DNA of 35,059 nucleotides from Paracoccaceae bacterium (GTDB taxonomy: Bacteria; Pseudomonadota; Alphaproteobacteria; Rhodobacterales; Rhodobacteraceae), in the NCBI GenBank assembly GCA_020628545.1, contig JAHDEX010000029.1, forward strand, positions 8,273 through 43,331, written 5' to 3'. Position 1 is the first letter of the stretch; every line of letters begins with the position of its first letter. The translations under genes and the position numbers were made by a program. Under the pieces are notes generated by a model, which was given only the letters and a program-made list of their open reading frames with translations, was not told where the DNA came from and did not search any database. Shown here piece by piece: positions 8,443-17,013 of the stretch.

Positions 8443-9095
8443 TCATCTCTCCCGGGCGGGGCTATATCTTCGTGCATATTCCGAAGACCGGGGGCACATC
8501 GCTCGCGCTGGCCCTGGAAGAGCGGGCGATGAAGGATGACATCCTGATTGGTGATACGCCAAAGGCGCGCAGGCGTGCGGGGCGCTTGACCACCTTGCAG
8601 ACCAATGGGCGGATGTGGAAGCACGCCACGCTGGCCGATATCAAAGGCGTGGTGACGCCAGCAGATTTCTATGTGGTGACGTTGGTCCGCAACCCGTGGG
8701 ATCGGGTGGTGAGCTATTACCACTGGCTCCAGTGCCAGAACTTTGACCATCCCGCTGTTGGGCGCGCGAAAGCATTACCGTTTGGAGCGTTCGTTGAGCA
8801 TCCCAACACCCAACAGGCCCTGCGGCAAAACCCTTACCAGAGTTATGTGACAGACGCCGAAGGGGTCGAGCGTTGCCAGCTGTTTGCCCGACTTGAGACG
8901 TTGGAGGCGGACCTTGCGCCGTTTTGGGCGTATCTGGGGTTTTCATGTGCGGTGGGACGGCACAACCGGTCTGATCGCAGGCGGGACTGGCGGTCGTATT
9001 ACACCGATCAAACAGCTGAAGCCATCGCTGCTTCCTGCGAAACGGATATACATAGGTTCGGGTATTCCTTTGATGGTGTACTGTCGGATACCTGA
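8439..9095 (+). CDS. Sulfotransferase-family protein
   Basis: Likely transfers a sulfuryl group from PAPS to an unknown acceptor. The 218-residue protein carries the two family signatures: YIFVHIPKTGGTSLA (5'-phosphosulfate loop, residues 9-23) and VVTLVRNPWDRVVSYYHWL (3'-phosphate motif, around residues 78-96). Length fits the compact bacterial sulfotransferase family 2 type. It overlaps the EamA gene by four bases, and a terminator-like hairpin follows about 60 bases downstream, so the two form a short operon. Such proteins in marine bacteria often modify surface polysaccharides, but no acceptor is evident here. Confidence 0.9.
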   Translation: MIISPGRGYIFVHIPKTGGTSLALALEERAMKDDILIGDTPKARRRAGRLTTLQTNGRMWKHATLADIKGVVTPADFYVVTLVRNPWDRVVSYYHWLQCQNFDHPAVGRAKALPFGAFVEHPNTQQALRQNPYQSYVTDAEGVERCQLFARLETLEADLAPFWAYLGFSCAVGRHNRSDRRRDWRSYYTDQTAEAIAASCETDIHRFGYSFDGVLSDT

Positions 9096-9156
9096 CATTG
9101 TTGCATATGTTTTCAGATTGGCATCATTCGGCTGCGATTGGTTCTATCCCGGCAAC

Positions 9157-9180
9157 AAGGGCGCAATCTTGCCCCTTTTT
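9157..9180 (+). terminator. Terminator-like hairpin after the sulfotransferase gene
   Basis: AAGGG, bulged C, GCAA, then TTGC and CCCTT followed by a T-run (9176-9180). The tight loop and bulge make it imperfect, but its position 61 bases past the stop and the T-run support termination. Confidence 0.55.
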
Positions 9181-9258
9181 GACCCAACGCAAGTACCCAG
9201 AATCACGACCCATGTTGGGACACACCGCAAATGGTGGAGAAAAGGGAAAGAACTGAGA

Positions 9259-9900
9259 ATGTTTGCATTTCGCAAATCTGCCTGGGCGCTGGACACCGCA
9301 GCCGACGCCAGCCTTCAAGACCGGCCATCACTGGCTGATCTTGCATCAGGGTTGATGGCAGGCACGCGTGTTGCAACGCCTTTGGGGTGGCGTGACATCG
9401 CCACTATTGAGGTTGGCGATGAAGTTCTCACGTTTGATGGCGGGCTGCAGCGGGTGACTGCGGTCAACTACTGCCAATATGATACATCCGGCGATCTTGG
9501 CGATTGCGGCAAGTGGCCCATTCATGTGCCTGCTAACACACTGGGCGATCACGATGAGATGGTGATCCTGCCTGGCCAGCCGGTGATGATTGAAACAGAC
9601 CTTGCCGAAGCCTTGTTCGGCGACCCTTTTGCGATTGTTCCGGCCCATTCCCTTGTGGGCTACGGAGGGATCGACAGGGTGCCGCCGGCGCCCTTGACCC
9701 ACGTGGTTTCACTGGCTTTTGACGGCGATGAAGTTGTCTTTGCCAATCGGGGTGGGTTGCTTGTCTGCCCCTCGTCCTCCGACCTTCTTGATGCGGGTAT
9801 ATCTGCATATCAGACGTTGACTGATCCATTATCAGCCTTGCTCGTCAACGCCATGAAGTTCGAAAACGCTGTGCAGGGTGGTTACCGGGCTGCCGCCTGA
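9259..9900 (+). CDS. Hint-domain protein lacking the usual first cysteine
   Basis: 213-residue soluble protein. Residues 31-66 (GLMAGTRVATPLGW, DIATIEVGDEVLTFDGG) match the start of the hedgehog/intein Hint_2 domain, which is common in Rhodobacteraceae proteins. Active Hint domains begin with Cys (C-F-x-x-G-T). Here Gly31 occupies that place, so the self-splicing N-S acyl shift should not occur. The rest has LPGQPVMIETD and IVPAHSLVGYGGI, typical of the later Hint strands. The start ATG at 9259 has the purine-rich GGGAAAGAAC leader. The frame is open far upstream, but that stretch overlaps the sulfotransferase gene and is not coding. Function unknown. Confidence 0.82.
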   Translation: MFAFRKSAWALDTAADASLQDRPSLADLASGLMAGTRVATPLGWRDIATIEVGDEVLTFDGGLQRVTAVNYCQYDTSGDLGDCGKWPIHVPANTLGDHDEMVILPGQPVMIETDLAEALFGDPFAIVPAHSLVGYGGIDRVPPAPLTHVVSLAFDGDEVVFANRGGLLVCPSSSDLLDAGISAYQTLTDPLSALLVNAMKFENAVQGGYRAAA

Positions 9901-9944
9901 GGACCACCCTGTCACGCGAAACACAGCTGTCGCGGCGGCATTGC

Positions 9945-9973
9945 TTGACTTAAACCGCAGGCCCCCGCATGTA
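9945..9973 (+). promoter_or_regulatory. Possible promoter upstream of lepB
   Basis: TTGACT (9945-9950), 17-base spacer, CATGTA (9968-9973). The -35 box is good, the -10 box weak. It lies in the 101-bp gap before lepB, where the lepB-rnc-era operon would need a promoter. Confidence 0.3.
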
Positions 9974-10001
9974 GCGCGTTGAGCAATCAAAGGAACGCGC
10001 A

Positions 10002-10835
10002 ATGTCCGAAGAGGCAGGATTTCTGAGCAGTGTAATCGAGACACTGAAAACGGTGGTCTATGCCCTGCTGATTGCTGGTGTCTTTCGGACCGTATTTTTT
10101 CAGCCCTTCTGGATCCCGTCCGGGTCGATGAAAGACACCTTGCTGATTGGCGATTTCCTTTTCGTCAACAAGATGGCCTACGGATATTCCTATGCGTCTT
10201 GTCCATCTATTCGGATCCCGGCAATCGGTGTCGATATCGGGGCGGAGGATTTCTGCGGCGTCTTTGAAGGCAGCGAGAACCGGCTATTCGGGTCTGACCC
10301 GGAACCGGGAGACGTTGTTGTGTTCCGCCATCCTGTCACAGGCCGCGATTTTATCAAACGTCTTGTCGGGATGCCGGGGGACCGGATTCAGATGAAAGCC
10401 GGTGTCTTGCACATCAATGATGCACCTGTTGAGCTTGAGGATGCGGGCGTCTTTGTGGAAGAGTTTGCACCGCAAGGTCCACAGGCGATCCGGCCGCGGT
10501 GTAATAGCGCTGTGGGTCTCGGGGCCGATTGTGAAAAGGCGCGCCAGATCGAGACTTTGCCGAACGGTACGTCGCATGCCATTCTCGATATCGGGCCGCA
10601 GTTCTCGGATGATACCGGCGTATTCATGGTCCCTGAAGACCATTTTTTCTTCATGGGTGATAACCGCGATAATTCAACCGACAGCCGTGTGCCACAGAAC
10701 CTTGGTGGCGTGGGATACGTGCCGCGCTCTGCCCTCGTGGGGCGTGCGGATCGGGTGATGTTCTCGTCCGCGGGCCGGTCGATGTTTGCCTTCTGGACCT
10801 GGCGCAGCGACCGCTTCTTTGCGGAGATTGAATGA
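10002..10835 (+). CDS. lepB: Signal peptidase I
   Basis: Membrane-bound serine protease that removes signal peptides from exported proteins. The 277-residue product has an N-terminal membrane segment (residues about 12-33). Box B is [12 protein letters not shown] with the nucleophile Ser42, box D is [11 protein letters not shown] with the general-base Lys119, and box E is [12 protein letters not shown]. An insertion with three cysteines ([18 protein letters not shown]) lies in the periplasmic part. AAGGA stands seven bases before the ATG. It overlaps rnc by four bases (ATGA), the usual alphaproteobacterial lepB-rnc-era order. In relatives pdxJ and acpS often precede lepB. Here the upstream gene is the Hint-domain protein. 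Confidence 0.97.
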   Translation: MSEEAGFLSSVIETLKTVVYALLIAGVFRTVFFQPFWIPSGSMKDTLLIGDFLFVNKMAYGYSYASCPSIRIPAIGVDIGAEDFCGVFEGSENRLFGSDPEPGDVVVFRHPVTGRDFIKRLVGMPGDRIQMKAGVLHINDAPVELEDAGVFVEEFAPQGPQAIRPRCNSAVGLGADCEKARQIETLPNGTSHAILDIGPQFSDDTGVFMVPEDHFFFMGDNRDNSTDSRVPQNLGGVGYVPRSALVGRADRVMFSSAGRSMFAFWTWRSDRFFAEIE

Positions 10836-11512
10836 AGCTGTCGGGTGAACTTTCCGCGTTTTGCGACCGGATCGGGCACCGCTTTGCCGACCCATCACTG
10901 ATCATTCGCGCGGTGACGCATGCGTCGATTGTGACGGCGAACCGTGAGGACAATCAACGGCTGGAGTTTCTGGGTGACCGGGTGCTGGGGCTGGTGATGG
11001 CCGATGCGCTGCTGAAGGCCGACCCGGACGCGGCGGAAGGGCTGTTGGCGCCACGCTATAACGCGCTTGTGCGGCGCGAGGCTTGTGCGGATGTCGCGCG
11101 CCAGATTGATCTTGGCAAAGTGTTGAAGCTGGGCCGATCTGAGATGAAATCGGGTGGCCGCCGGAAAGAGGCGTTGCTTGCAGACGCGATGGAAGCGGTG
11201 ATCGCGGCGGTGTTCCTGGATGCAGGGTTTGACGCCGCGCAAGAGATGGTGCTGCGTTTGTGGGGCAAGCGAGTTTACAACGTGGCTGAAGATGCGCGGG
11301 ACGCAAAGACGGCACTGCAGGAGTGGGCGCAGGCGCGGGGCGAACCGCCACCGACCTATGTTGAGACCGACCGGTCTGGTCCCGATCACCAGCCGCAGTT
11401 TACCATTGAGGCACGGTTGTCCTCCGGTGCGTCAGAGGCCGCGACCGCAGGGTCGAAGCGTCAGGCAGAGCAGGCGGCGGCAACGGCCCTTTTGAAGAAA
11501 GTCAGCGCATGA
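10832..11512 (+). CDS. rnc: Ribonuclease III
   Basis: Double-strand-specific endoribonuclease for rRNA and mRNA processing. The 226-residue protein has the catalytic signature [18 protein letters not shown] and the second acidic block ([16 protein letters not shown]). The C-terminal double-stranded-RNA-binding domain runs from [14 protein letters not shown] to [15 protein letters not shown]. Length is normal. The start overlaps the lepB stop, and the stop overlaps the era start (ATGA), so the three genes are translationally coupled. Confidence 0.97.
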   Translation: MKLSGELSAFCDRIGHRFADPSLIIRAVTHASIVTANREDNQRLEFLGDRVLGLVMADALLKADPDAAEGLLAPRYNALVRREACADVARQIDLGKVLKLGRSEMKSGGRRKEALLADAMEAVIAAVFLDAGFDAAQEMVLRLWGKRVYNVAEDARDAKTALQEWAQARGEPPPTYVETDRSGPDHQPQFTIEARLSSGASEAATAGSKRQAEQAAATALLKKVSA

Positions 11513-12420
11513 GCGAGACAACGAAAGCTGGGTTTGTGGCTCTGATTGGGGAACCCAATGCAGGGAAATCTACGCTTCTTAACCAGATGGTTGGGGCGAA
11601 GGTTTCGATTGTGACCCACAAGGTACAGACGACGCGGGCGCGTATTCGGGGCATTGCGATCCATGAGCAGTCGCAACTCGTGTTTGTCGATACACCGGGG
11701 CTGTTCAAGCCGCGCCGCAGGCTTGACCGTGCGATGGTGGCCGCCGCCTGGGGCGGGGCCGGGGACGCGGATGTTGTTGTCCTGATGATCGAGGCGCATC
11801 GCGGTATCACCGAAGGCGTGAAGGCTATTTTGGAGAACCTGCAAGAGCGGGTGGGGAAAGCTACTGTCGCGCTGGCGATTAACAAGATTGACAAGGTGAA
11901 GACCGAGGCCCTGCTCGGGCTGACTGCTGAGATGAACGAACGGTTTCCGTTTGAAGAGACGTTTATGATCTCGGCTGAGCGCGGGCACGGCACCGATACG
12001 TTGAAGGCATGGCTGGCCGCGCAATTGCCCGAGGGACCTTGGCTCTACCCTGAAGACCAAATCGCGGACTTGCCGATGCGCAATATCGCGGCCGAGATCA
12101 CGCGCGAGAAGCTGACACTGCGACTGCATCAGGAACTCCCCTATGAGCTGACGGTGGAGACGGAAAACTGGGAAGAGCGGAAAGACGGCTCTGCCCGGAT
12201 TGACCAGATCATCTATGTTGCCCGGGATGGGCACAAGGGCATTGTGCTCGGCAAGAAGGGTGAGACGGTGAAGGCCGTGAGCACCGCCGCGCGGCAAGAA
12301 CTGGAAGAGTTTCTGGGGCGGCGGGTGCATTTGTTTATGCAAGTGAAAGTCCGCAAGAACTGGCTTGAGGAAAGCGAGCGCTATTCGGAAATGGGCCTCG
12401 ATTTTAAAGACGGGAACTGA
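11509..12420 (+). CDS. era: GTPase Era
   Basis: Ribosome-associated GTPase that helps mature the 16S rRNA 3' end. The 303-residue protein shows G1 GEPNAGKS (residues 14-21), the switch I stretch [12 protein letters not shown]3 DTPG, G4 NKID, and the C-terminal KH domain with [20 protein letters not shown]. The stop TGA shares its A with the following DUF1491 start (TGATG). Confidence 0.98.
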   Translation: MSETTKAGFVALIGEPNAGKSTLLNQMVGAKVSIVTHKVQTTRARIRGIAIHEQSQLVFVDTPGLFKPRRRLDRAMVAAAWGGAGDADVVVLMIEAHRGITEGVKAILENLQERVGKATVALAINKIDKVKTEALLGLTAEMNERFPFEETFMISAERGHGTDTLKAWLAAQLPEGPWLYPEDQIADLPMRNIAAEITREKLTLRLHQELPYELTVETENWEERKDGSARIDQIIYVARDGHKGIVLGKKGETVKAVSTAARQELEEFLGRRVHLFMQVKVRKNWLEESERYSEMGLDFKDGN

Positions 12421-12746
12421 TGCGGCTGACGGCTGACATTTGGGTGTCGGCCTATTTGGCGCGGCTGCGCCAGTACGAGATCCCGGCCTTTGTGGTGCAC
12501 AAAGGTGATCTGACGGCGGGGGCCGTCTTGATCAAGCTGAACACCCTGGATGGGACCGCATGCTGTTATCAACGCAGCTTTGATCTGATGACCGGAGACC
12601 GCAAATGGGTTGTCTTGGTTGAAGGGGCGGAAGCGCAGGTCGACACCAGCATCGCAAAACAGCGCAGCTTTGATCCGGATCTTTGGGTGATTGAAGTGGA
12701 AGACAAGGCTGGGCGGCACTTGCTGGATGAGCCGGGGTTGGCGTGA
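12420..12746 (+). CDS. DUF1491-family protein
   Basis: 108-residue soluble protein of unknown function. It begins [17 protein letters not shown] and has the hallmark order EIPAFVVHKGDLTAGAVLIK, then FDLMTGDRKWVV and FDPDLWVIEVEDKAGRHLLDEPG, which I recognise as the alphaproteobacterial DUF1491 family. It shares one base with the era stop and is therefore part of the lepB-rnc-era operon. Its recurring position next to era suggests a link to RNA or ribosome maintenance, but no motif shows this. Confidence 0.88.
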   Translation: MRLTADIWVSAYLARLRQYEIPAFVVHKGDLTAGAVLIKLNTLDGTACCYQRSFDLMTGDRKWVVLVEGAEAQVDTSIAKQRSFDPDLWVIEVEDKAGRHLLDEPGLA

Positions 12747-12802
12747 CGCCTTGTTACGACGCTCGCGTTGCGCGGGCTGCTGGCCTTGCGTAGGCTCGTC
12801 CA

Positions 12803-13389
12803 ATGCTTGGTTTCGCGGCTGCCGTCTTTTTCCTGATTATCACACCCGGACCGGGCGTTCTGTCGACGGCGGGTGTCGGTGCGGGTTTCGGTTTTCGGTC
12901 AGGCAGTCGGTATGTTGGGGGCCTTTTTCTGGGCACGAACTTTGTCGCCCTCGTTGTCGTGACCGGCCTCGGGGCTTTGATCTTGGCTGATCCGCGCATT
13001 CGCTTGGTGCTTTTTGCGATTTCGTTTGCCTATCTCAGCTATCTGGCGCTTCGGATCGCTTTTGCGGGCGCGCACTTGGCGTTTATTGAACGCGTTCGTC
13101 CGCCGGGAATCGGCGGCGGTATTGTTTTGCAGTTTTTTAATCCGAAGGCCTACGCCGTGAATACTGCGCTGTTCACTGGGTTTCCTATTTTCCCTGACAA
13201 CTACTTGGCAGAAGTATTTTTGAAGTTCCTGATTATGAATGCGATCTGGCTTCCCATTCATTTCATCTGGCTTTGGGTGGGTATGCGATCCATCGGCTGG
13301 ACCTGTCGGCGCGGGCACAAAGGATGATCAACATCGGTATGGCGGCTTCGATGATGACTGTCGTGATCCTGGCAATCGCTTGGCGTTGA
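12803..13389 (+). pseudogene. LysE/RhtB-type amino-acid exporter, frameshifted near the C terminus
   Basis: Membrane protein of the LysE family (hydrophobic helices, early ITPGPGVLSTAGVGAGFGFRSG motif, middle FFNPKAYAVNTALFTGFP). The reading frame opened at 12803 ends at 13327 with a charged, unlikely tail (GWTCRRGHKG). From about 13282 another frame (start frame +2) encodes the expected ending, YAIHRLDLSARAQRM then INIGMAASMMTVVILAIAWR, and stops at 13387-13389. One missing base around 13271-13290 (within GGGTGGGTATG) explains both halves. Restored length is about 195 residues, normal for the family. Either the gene is a recent pseudogene or the base is a sequence error. If functional, an amino-acid or homoserine-lactone export role would be usual. 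Confidence 0.85.
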
Positions 13390-13487
13390 GAACGGGCAAT
13401 CTGGTTCAACCCGTCGAATTGTCGTCAAATTTAGAACAATCTTTTCTGACAGGACCTGCTGAAAGGCACAGTAGACAGGTTAGAATC

Positions 13488-14090
13488 ATGATGAAGCCCC
13501 TTTTTGCAGCAACGGCACTCGCCCTGTTGTCTGCGTGTTCCGGCTCATGGGAAACGAGCTATGAGGCCACCAAGGATCCGGTGGTGACACGGGGCTGGCA
13601 CGTTCATGGCCTGAGTGTTGTCGTTCCGGAAGAGGCGACGACAACGGAAGCCAACTCTTATGCGCCGGACGCGGATATTGTTTGGCACGGCGACCCCTTT
13701 GGTGATCGTAAAGCACAAGTCGCAGAGATCGTGCGTACTGGTGTTATGCGTGGCATGTCGGGGCTGCGCGGTCCGCGCGGTGTCGATGTTCAGATTATTC
13801 TCGAAGAATTCCACGCGCTTACGCCAGCTGCGCGCTCGCGTGCGCCATCGGCGGTGCACAACATCACCTATGTGGTGCAGGTCTTTGACGAGCAGACGGG
13901 CGAGGCGATTACAGAGCCAGAACGCATCCGCGCTGATTTGGTTGCCTACACGGGCGTTGCCGCGATTGAGGCCGTCACACAAGGGCAAACGCAGAAAGTA
14001 CGGATCACGGATCATATTGAGCGGGTCACTGAAGGGTGGCTCGGCATCGGGCCTGATCCGCGGCAAGAATTTGGGTCCGTTGGTCGCTAA
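13488..14090 (+). CDS. Uncharacterised lipoprotein (DUF6778-like)
   Basis: 200-residue protein with a lipoprotein signal: MMKPLFAATALALLSAC, cleavage expected before the Cys of LSAC, so it should be membrane-anchored in the periplasm. The mature part is soluble with alternating strands (TRGWHVHGLSVVVPEE, GVDVQIILEEFHALTPAARSR, NITYVVQVFDEQTG). It resembles a Rhodobacteraceae family I remember as DUF6778. That name is tentative. ATG 13488 or 13491 both work. The open frame upstream to 13239 belongs to the LysE region and is not part of this gene. A strong terminator follows. Confidence 0.8.
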   Translation: MMKPLFAATALALLSACSGSWETSYEATKDPVVTRGWHVHGLSVVVPEEATTTEANSYAPDADIVWHGDPFGDRKAQVAEIVRTGVMRGMSGLRGPRGVDVQIILEEFHALTPAARSRAPSAVHNITYVVQVFDEQTGEAITEPERIRADLVAYTGVAAIEAVTQGQTQKVRITDHIERVTEGWLGIGPDPRQEFGSVGR

Positions 14091-14115
14091 CCTCCCATTG
14101 ACCAACTATCCCTTG

Positions 14116-14154
14116 AAAGACCTGCGTGCCCTCCCTCACGCAGGTCTTTCTTTT
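14116..14154 (+). terminator. Strong rho-independent terminator between the lipoprotein gene and recO
   Basis: Perfect 13-bp stem (AAAGACCTGCGTG / CACGCAGGTCTTT) with an 8-base loop, followed by CTTTT. It ends 31 bases before the recO start, so recO must have its own promoter or depend on read-through. Confidence 0.9.
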
Positions 14155-14185
14155 GTTCGCGAGCGTTTCGGCGCAATCTGCGCAG

Positions 14186-14917
14186 ATGATTACCTGGACC
14201 GATGACGCTGCTCTTTTGACGACACGCCCCTTTGGCGAGACCTCGGTGATTATTGAGGTTTTTTCGGAAGCGCACGGGCGTTCTGCTGGGGTCGTCAAAG
14301 GGGGAACAAGCCGAAAGATTGCGCCGCATCTGCAGCCGGGCGCGCAGTTGTCGGTGACCTGGAAGGCTCGTCTGGACGAGCATTTGGGGAGCTTCACTGT
14401 CGAGCCGCTGCGCAGTCGTGCGGCGATGGCCATGGCGGATCGCCTTTCACTCTCGGGTTTGAATGCGGTTTGCGCTTTGTTGTCGCTTGTCCTGCCTGAG
14501 AAGGAAGCGCACCCGGCATTGTTCACGCGAACCGTCAATCTTCTTGATTTGTTAGGGCAGTCAGAAGTGTGGCCGCTGGCTTACTTACGGTGGGAAGAAA
14601 CGCTGTTAACGGATCTGGGGTTTGGATTGGATCTCAGCACCTGTGCCGTGACCGGGGCAACGGACGACCTGATCTACGTTTCGCCAAAGTCGGGGCGCGC
14701 CGTCAGTGCGGCAGGTGCCGGTGACTGGGCGGACAGGATGTTGCCGCTGCCGCCGGTTCTCGCAGGGGAGGGCGATGCGACCGGGGCGGAGATTGCAAAG
14801 GCCCTGGGCACAACCGGCTATTTCATTGAGCACCATTTGCTGCGCAGTCTGGGCGACCGCACCATGCCGCCGGCGCGGGCGCGTCTTGTGGATTTGATCA
14901 AGCGTCAGTCAGATTGA
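14186..14917 (+). CDS. recO: DNA repair protein RecO
   Basis: Recombination mediator that loads RecA at gaps together with RecR. The 243-residue protein has the N-terminal OB-fold ([16 protein letters not shown]..., then [17 protein letters not shown]). The middle segment is [22 protein letters not shown], and [39 protein letters not shown] follows. Only one cysteine remains of the zinc knuckle found in some RecO proteins. The ATG at 14186 gives the family N terminus. A reading from 14126 would run through the terminator and is rejected. In relatives recO follows era/DUF1491 directly. Here a broken LysE gene and a lipoprotein gene lie between. Confidence 0.92.
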   Translation: MITWTDDAALLTTRPFGETSVIIEVFSEAHGRSAGVVKGGTSRKIAPHLQPGAQLSVTWKARLDEHLGSFTVEPLRSRAAMAMADRLSLSGLNAVCALLSLVLPEKEAHPALFTRTVNLLDLLGQSEVWPLAYLRWEETLLTDLGFGLDLSTCAVTGATDDLIYVSPKSGRAVSAAGAGDWADRMLPLPPVLAGEGDATGAEIAKALGTTGYFIEHHLLRSLGDRTMPPARARLVDLIKRQSD

Positions 14918-15297
14918 AAGACCAGCGCTTCATCATTGGTGTTCGACAGGATCAGGACCGGCCCGTTGACCTCTGACAAGGTCATGCGGGTCAGGACTTC
15001 AAAGAACGACGTTTCCGCCGGCAAGTCAGGGCAGGCACGTTTTGTTGCGGCAATCGGGCCCAACTCAAACCAAGGGTAGGGGGCGGTTTGGCTGGCTTGA
15101 AAGCTGTTACAGGGGCCCATGCCCCGGACCACGCCTTCTTCAGGGAAAGTGATTGTCGCGGTGGCGTCGAAAGGTGCGTCGTTGACGGTTTTCAAGGTAT
15201 AGACGGCGGCAGGATCAGCATAGCCTGAGATCGTCTCATCCGGCTGACAGGCCATACACGAGATTGCGATCAGTCCGAAAATGAGGCGCTGTGTCAT
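14905..15297 (-). CDS. META-domain-like lipoprotein
   Basis: 130-residue protein with a hydrophobic signal ([17 protein letters not shown]) and two candidate lipid-anchor cysteines at 14 and 17. The mature part reads [23 protein letters not shown], then [12 protein letters not shown], then [21 protein letters not shown]. This is the META/HslJ pattern (W-L..ng..., G-CN-..a-Y, M-a-t-ra-C). Proteins of this family sit in the outer membrane or periplasm, and some are heat- or novobiocin-linked. No reaction is known. It is convergent with recO and overlaps its last 13 bases. Assignment is by pattern only. Confidence 0.78.
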   Translation of the reverse strand: MTQRLIFGLIAISCMACQPDETISGYADPAAVYTLKTVNDAPFDATATITFPEEGVVRGMGPCNSFQASQTAPYPWFELGPIAATKRACPDLPAETSFFEVLTRMTLSEVNGPVLILSNTNDEALVFQSD

Positions 15298-15451
15298 GGC
15301 GCCATTCTGGGCAGCATCGTGACGCGTTTCAATGACTTAGCTGGTTTTTGCGGGGTTGGCGCGCAGACCTGCTGATCGAAAGGCGCGATTTTCGCTCAAT
15401 TCTCACCATATTCGCGGCAAATTGGCCGGTTACGGCACGCTTGTGCTGTAT

Positions 15452-15457
15452 AAGGAG
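15452..15457 (+). promoter_or_regulatory. Ribosome binding site that selects a TTG start for the OmpA-type gene
   Basis: AAGGAG lies eight bases before TTG at 15466. The first in-frame ATG (15487) is 29 bases away and would truncate the basic n-region of the signal peptide (SRRIAPMFSFLSVGL), so TTG is preferred. Confidence 0.7.
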
Positions 15458-15465
15458 TTTAGGTT

Positions 15466-16959
15466 TTGTCCCGCCGCATTGCCCCCATGTTTTCGTTTCT
15501 GTCCGTCGGTTTGTCCCTGACGGCCCCCGCTGCCTTTGCGCTTCCGACGGACGTTGGCCGAACAGCTGACGTGTTCACCAACGCCATTCGCTACCAAGCC
15601 GCGGTTTACCCTGTTGTCGACCGCCCGCGTGCCCGCCCTGAGACCTCAGCCGTTGCACTTGCCGCAAGCTGGGAACCCGCCCCGTTCGATCCGACTGCAT
15701 TCGCCAAAGTGGATGCGGCGTATGACGTGTCGCTGACCGCCATTGATCTCGGTGAGCGCTGGATCTCGCCATTCAATGACGATGATCTTTTTGCCATTTC
15801 CTTGCAGGCGATTGCTGTGCCATCCGCACAGGATGCCGCACCGGTGGTTGCCGTTGTAGAGACGCCAGTGCCGTATCTTCCACTGGATGCCGATGTCGTC
15901 ATCCCGGACTTGGCTGCGTTCGCAGCGCCCGAGACTGAAGACGATGCAGTAGTGGTGGCAGCCGCCAAACCGGCATTGCCCATTGCAACGTCACCTGTGC
16001 CATACTTGGCTGTTGAAGCAAGTGCCAAAACGCCAACACCATACGTGCCTGTTGAGGGTGCAGGTGCTGGTCCGACGCCCTACGTGGCCGTCGCATGGGG
16101 TGCTGTGACGCCCGATGCTGGTCTGGCAGAGGCCCTTGCGTCGTCAGATGCCGACTTCACCTTCGCAGCAACTGAACGCGTTTATCCGGCCACAACCACG
16201 CCAACCGGGTTCGTGCCAGTTGAGGCAAGCGGTGAGACGCCGGTGCCTTATGTTGTCGTTGAGGCCGGTGGTGCTACGCCGACACCTTATGTACCGGTTG
16301 AAGTGATTACCGCCACGGTGGCCGAGGTTCTGGTGGCCGAAGCGGAAGAAGGCGCCGCGACACCGCTTGAGGTTGCTGCCCTTGAAGCGACTTCGCCGAC
16401 GTTTGCAACAACGACCGAGCCGACGCCTTACGTTGCGATCCAGGTCGCGGCTTTGACGTCCGACATTGATCCGTCAACAGCGTCCTCCAGCCGTGATGCG
16501 GCGTCAGACGACTCTGATATCATGACGGCGATGGCTGATGGCGATGACAACCTGGTCATCCGCGATGGTGGCGAAGATGGTGTGGACACGATGATGATGT
16601 CCTCAGACGTTCTATTCTCATTCGGCAAAGCGGAACTCGCGCCTGCGGCGCTCGAAACGCTCGCTTCCATTGGTGAAATGGCGGATGAAGTGCCGGTGCT
16701 ACAAGTCTTCGGCCATACCGACGCGATTGGCAGTGAGGCCAACAACCTGACACTTGGTCAGCAGCGTGCTGAAGCGGTCCGGGATTGGTTGCTCGCCAAT
16801 ACGGCTTTTACTGAAGATCGCATTATTGCCACGGGTATCGGTGAGGTTGACCCTGTTGCGCCAAACCTGACCGAGGAAGGCGTTGATTTTCCTGAAGGGC
16901 GCGCGCAGAACCGGCGCGTGGAATTTGCCTTCCACGAAGTGGGTTTTGTCGCTGAATAA
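15466..16959 (+). CDS. OmpA-family protein with 13-residue TPxPY repeats
   Basis: 497-residue exported protein. Residues 1-25 form a signal peptide (cleavage after AFA). Residues 26-170 are acidic and Ala-rich. Two blocks of three 13-residue repeats (pattern P-x-P-Y-V-x-V-E-A-x-G-x-T) have their aromatic residue at 180/193/206 and 249/262/275. Single related copies lie at about 137 and 322. After an acidic linker, residues 381-491 form an OmpA C-terminal peptidoglycan-binding domain: DVLFSFGKAEL, VFGHTDAIGSEANNLTLGQQRA, NRRVEFAF. There is no OmpA beta-barrel. The Asp and Arg that bind diaminopimelate in the family are present. It is probably a cell-wall-anchored periplasmic protein. The role of the repeats is unknown. 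Confidence 0.88.
   Translation: MSRRIAPMFSFLSVGLSLTAPAAFALPTDVGRTADVFTNAIRYQAAVYPVVDRPRARPETSAVALAASWEPAPFDPTAFAKVDAAYDVSLTAIDLGERWISPFNDDDLFAISLQAIAVPSAQDAAPVVAVVETPVPYLPLDADVVIPDLAAFAAPETEDDAVVVAAAKPALPIATSPVPYLAVEASAKTPTPYVPVEGAGAGPTPYVAVAWGAVTPDAGLAEALASSDADFTFAATERVYPATTTPTGFVPVEASGETPVPYVVVEAGGATPTPYVPVEVITATVAEVLVAEAEEGAATPLEVAALEATSPTFATTTEPTPYVAIQVAALTSDIDPSTASSSRDAASDDSDIMTAMADGDDNLVIRDGGEDGVDTMMMSSDVLFSFGKAELAPAALETLASIGEMADEVPVLQVFGHTDAIGSEANNLTLGQQRAEAVRDWLLANTAFTEDRIIATGIGEVDPVAPNLTEEGVDFPEGRAQNRRVEFAFHEVGFVAE
15997..16302 (+). repeat. Two blocks of 39-bp (13-codon) coding repeats
   Basis: Inside the OmpA-type gene, residues about 178-208 and 247-279 each contain three units with the core (T/S)P-x-PY-x-x-VE at exact 13-residue spacing. 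One unit has GF in place of PY. The copies differ in their bases, so they are old or selected at protein level. Confidence 0.8.
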
Positions 16960-16962
16960 ATG

Positions 16963-16994
16963 AAAGAGGGGCGGTCCGCGGATCGCCCCTCTTT
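16963..16994. terminator. Bidirectional terminator between the convergent OmpA-type and mcd genes
   Basis: A 15-base arm, AAAGAGGGGCGGTCC, pairs with its complement at 16980-16994 with one G-U pair. The two innermost bases form the nominal loop, so the top pairs probably open. It starts four bases after the OmpA-type stop and ends 20 bases before the end of mcd. The minus-strand side is followed by CATTTATT. Confidence 0.8.
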
Positions 16995-17013
16995 CCTTCC
17001 TCCCCCGAGAAAC

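Noticed and set aside
8884-9258. Upstream extension of the Hint-domain frame
   Set aside because: It overlaps the sulfotransferase 3' end, crosses a terminator-like hairpin and has no Hint-family similarity; ATG 9259 fits better.
11461-12342. Minus-strand open frame opposite era
   Set aside because: Antisense shadow of a clear era gene; no family motif.
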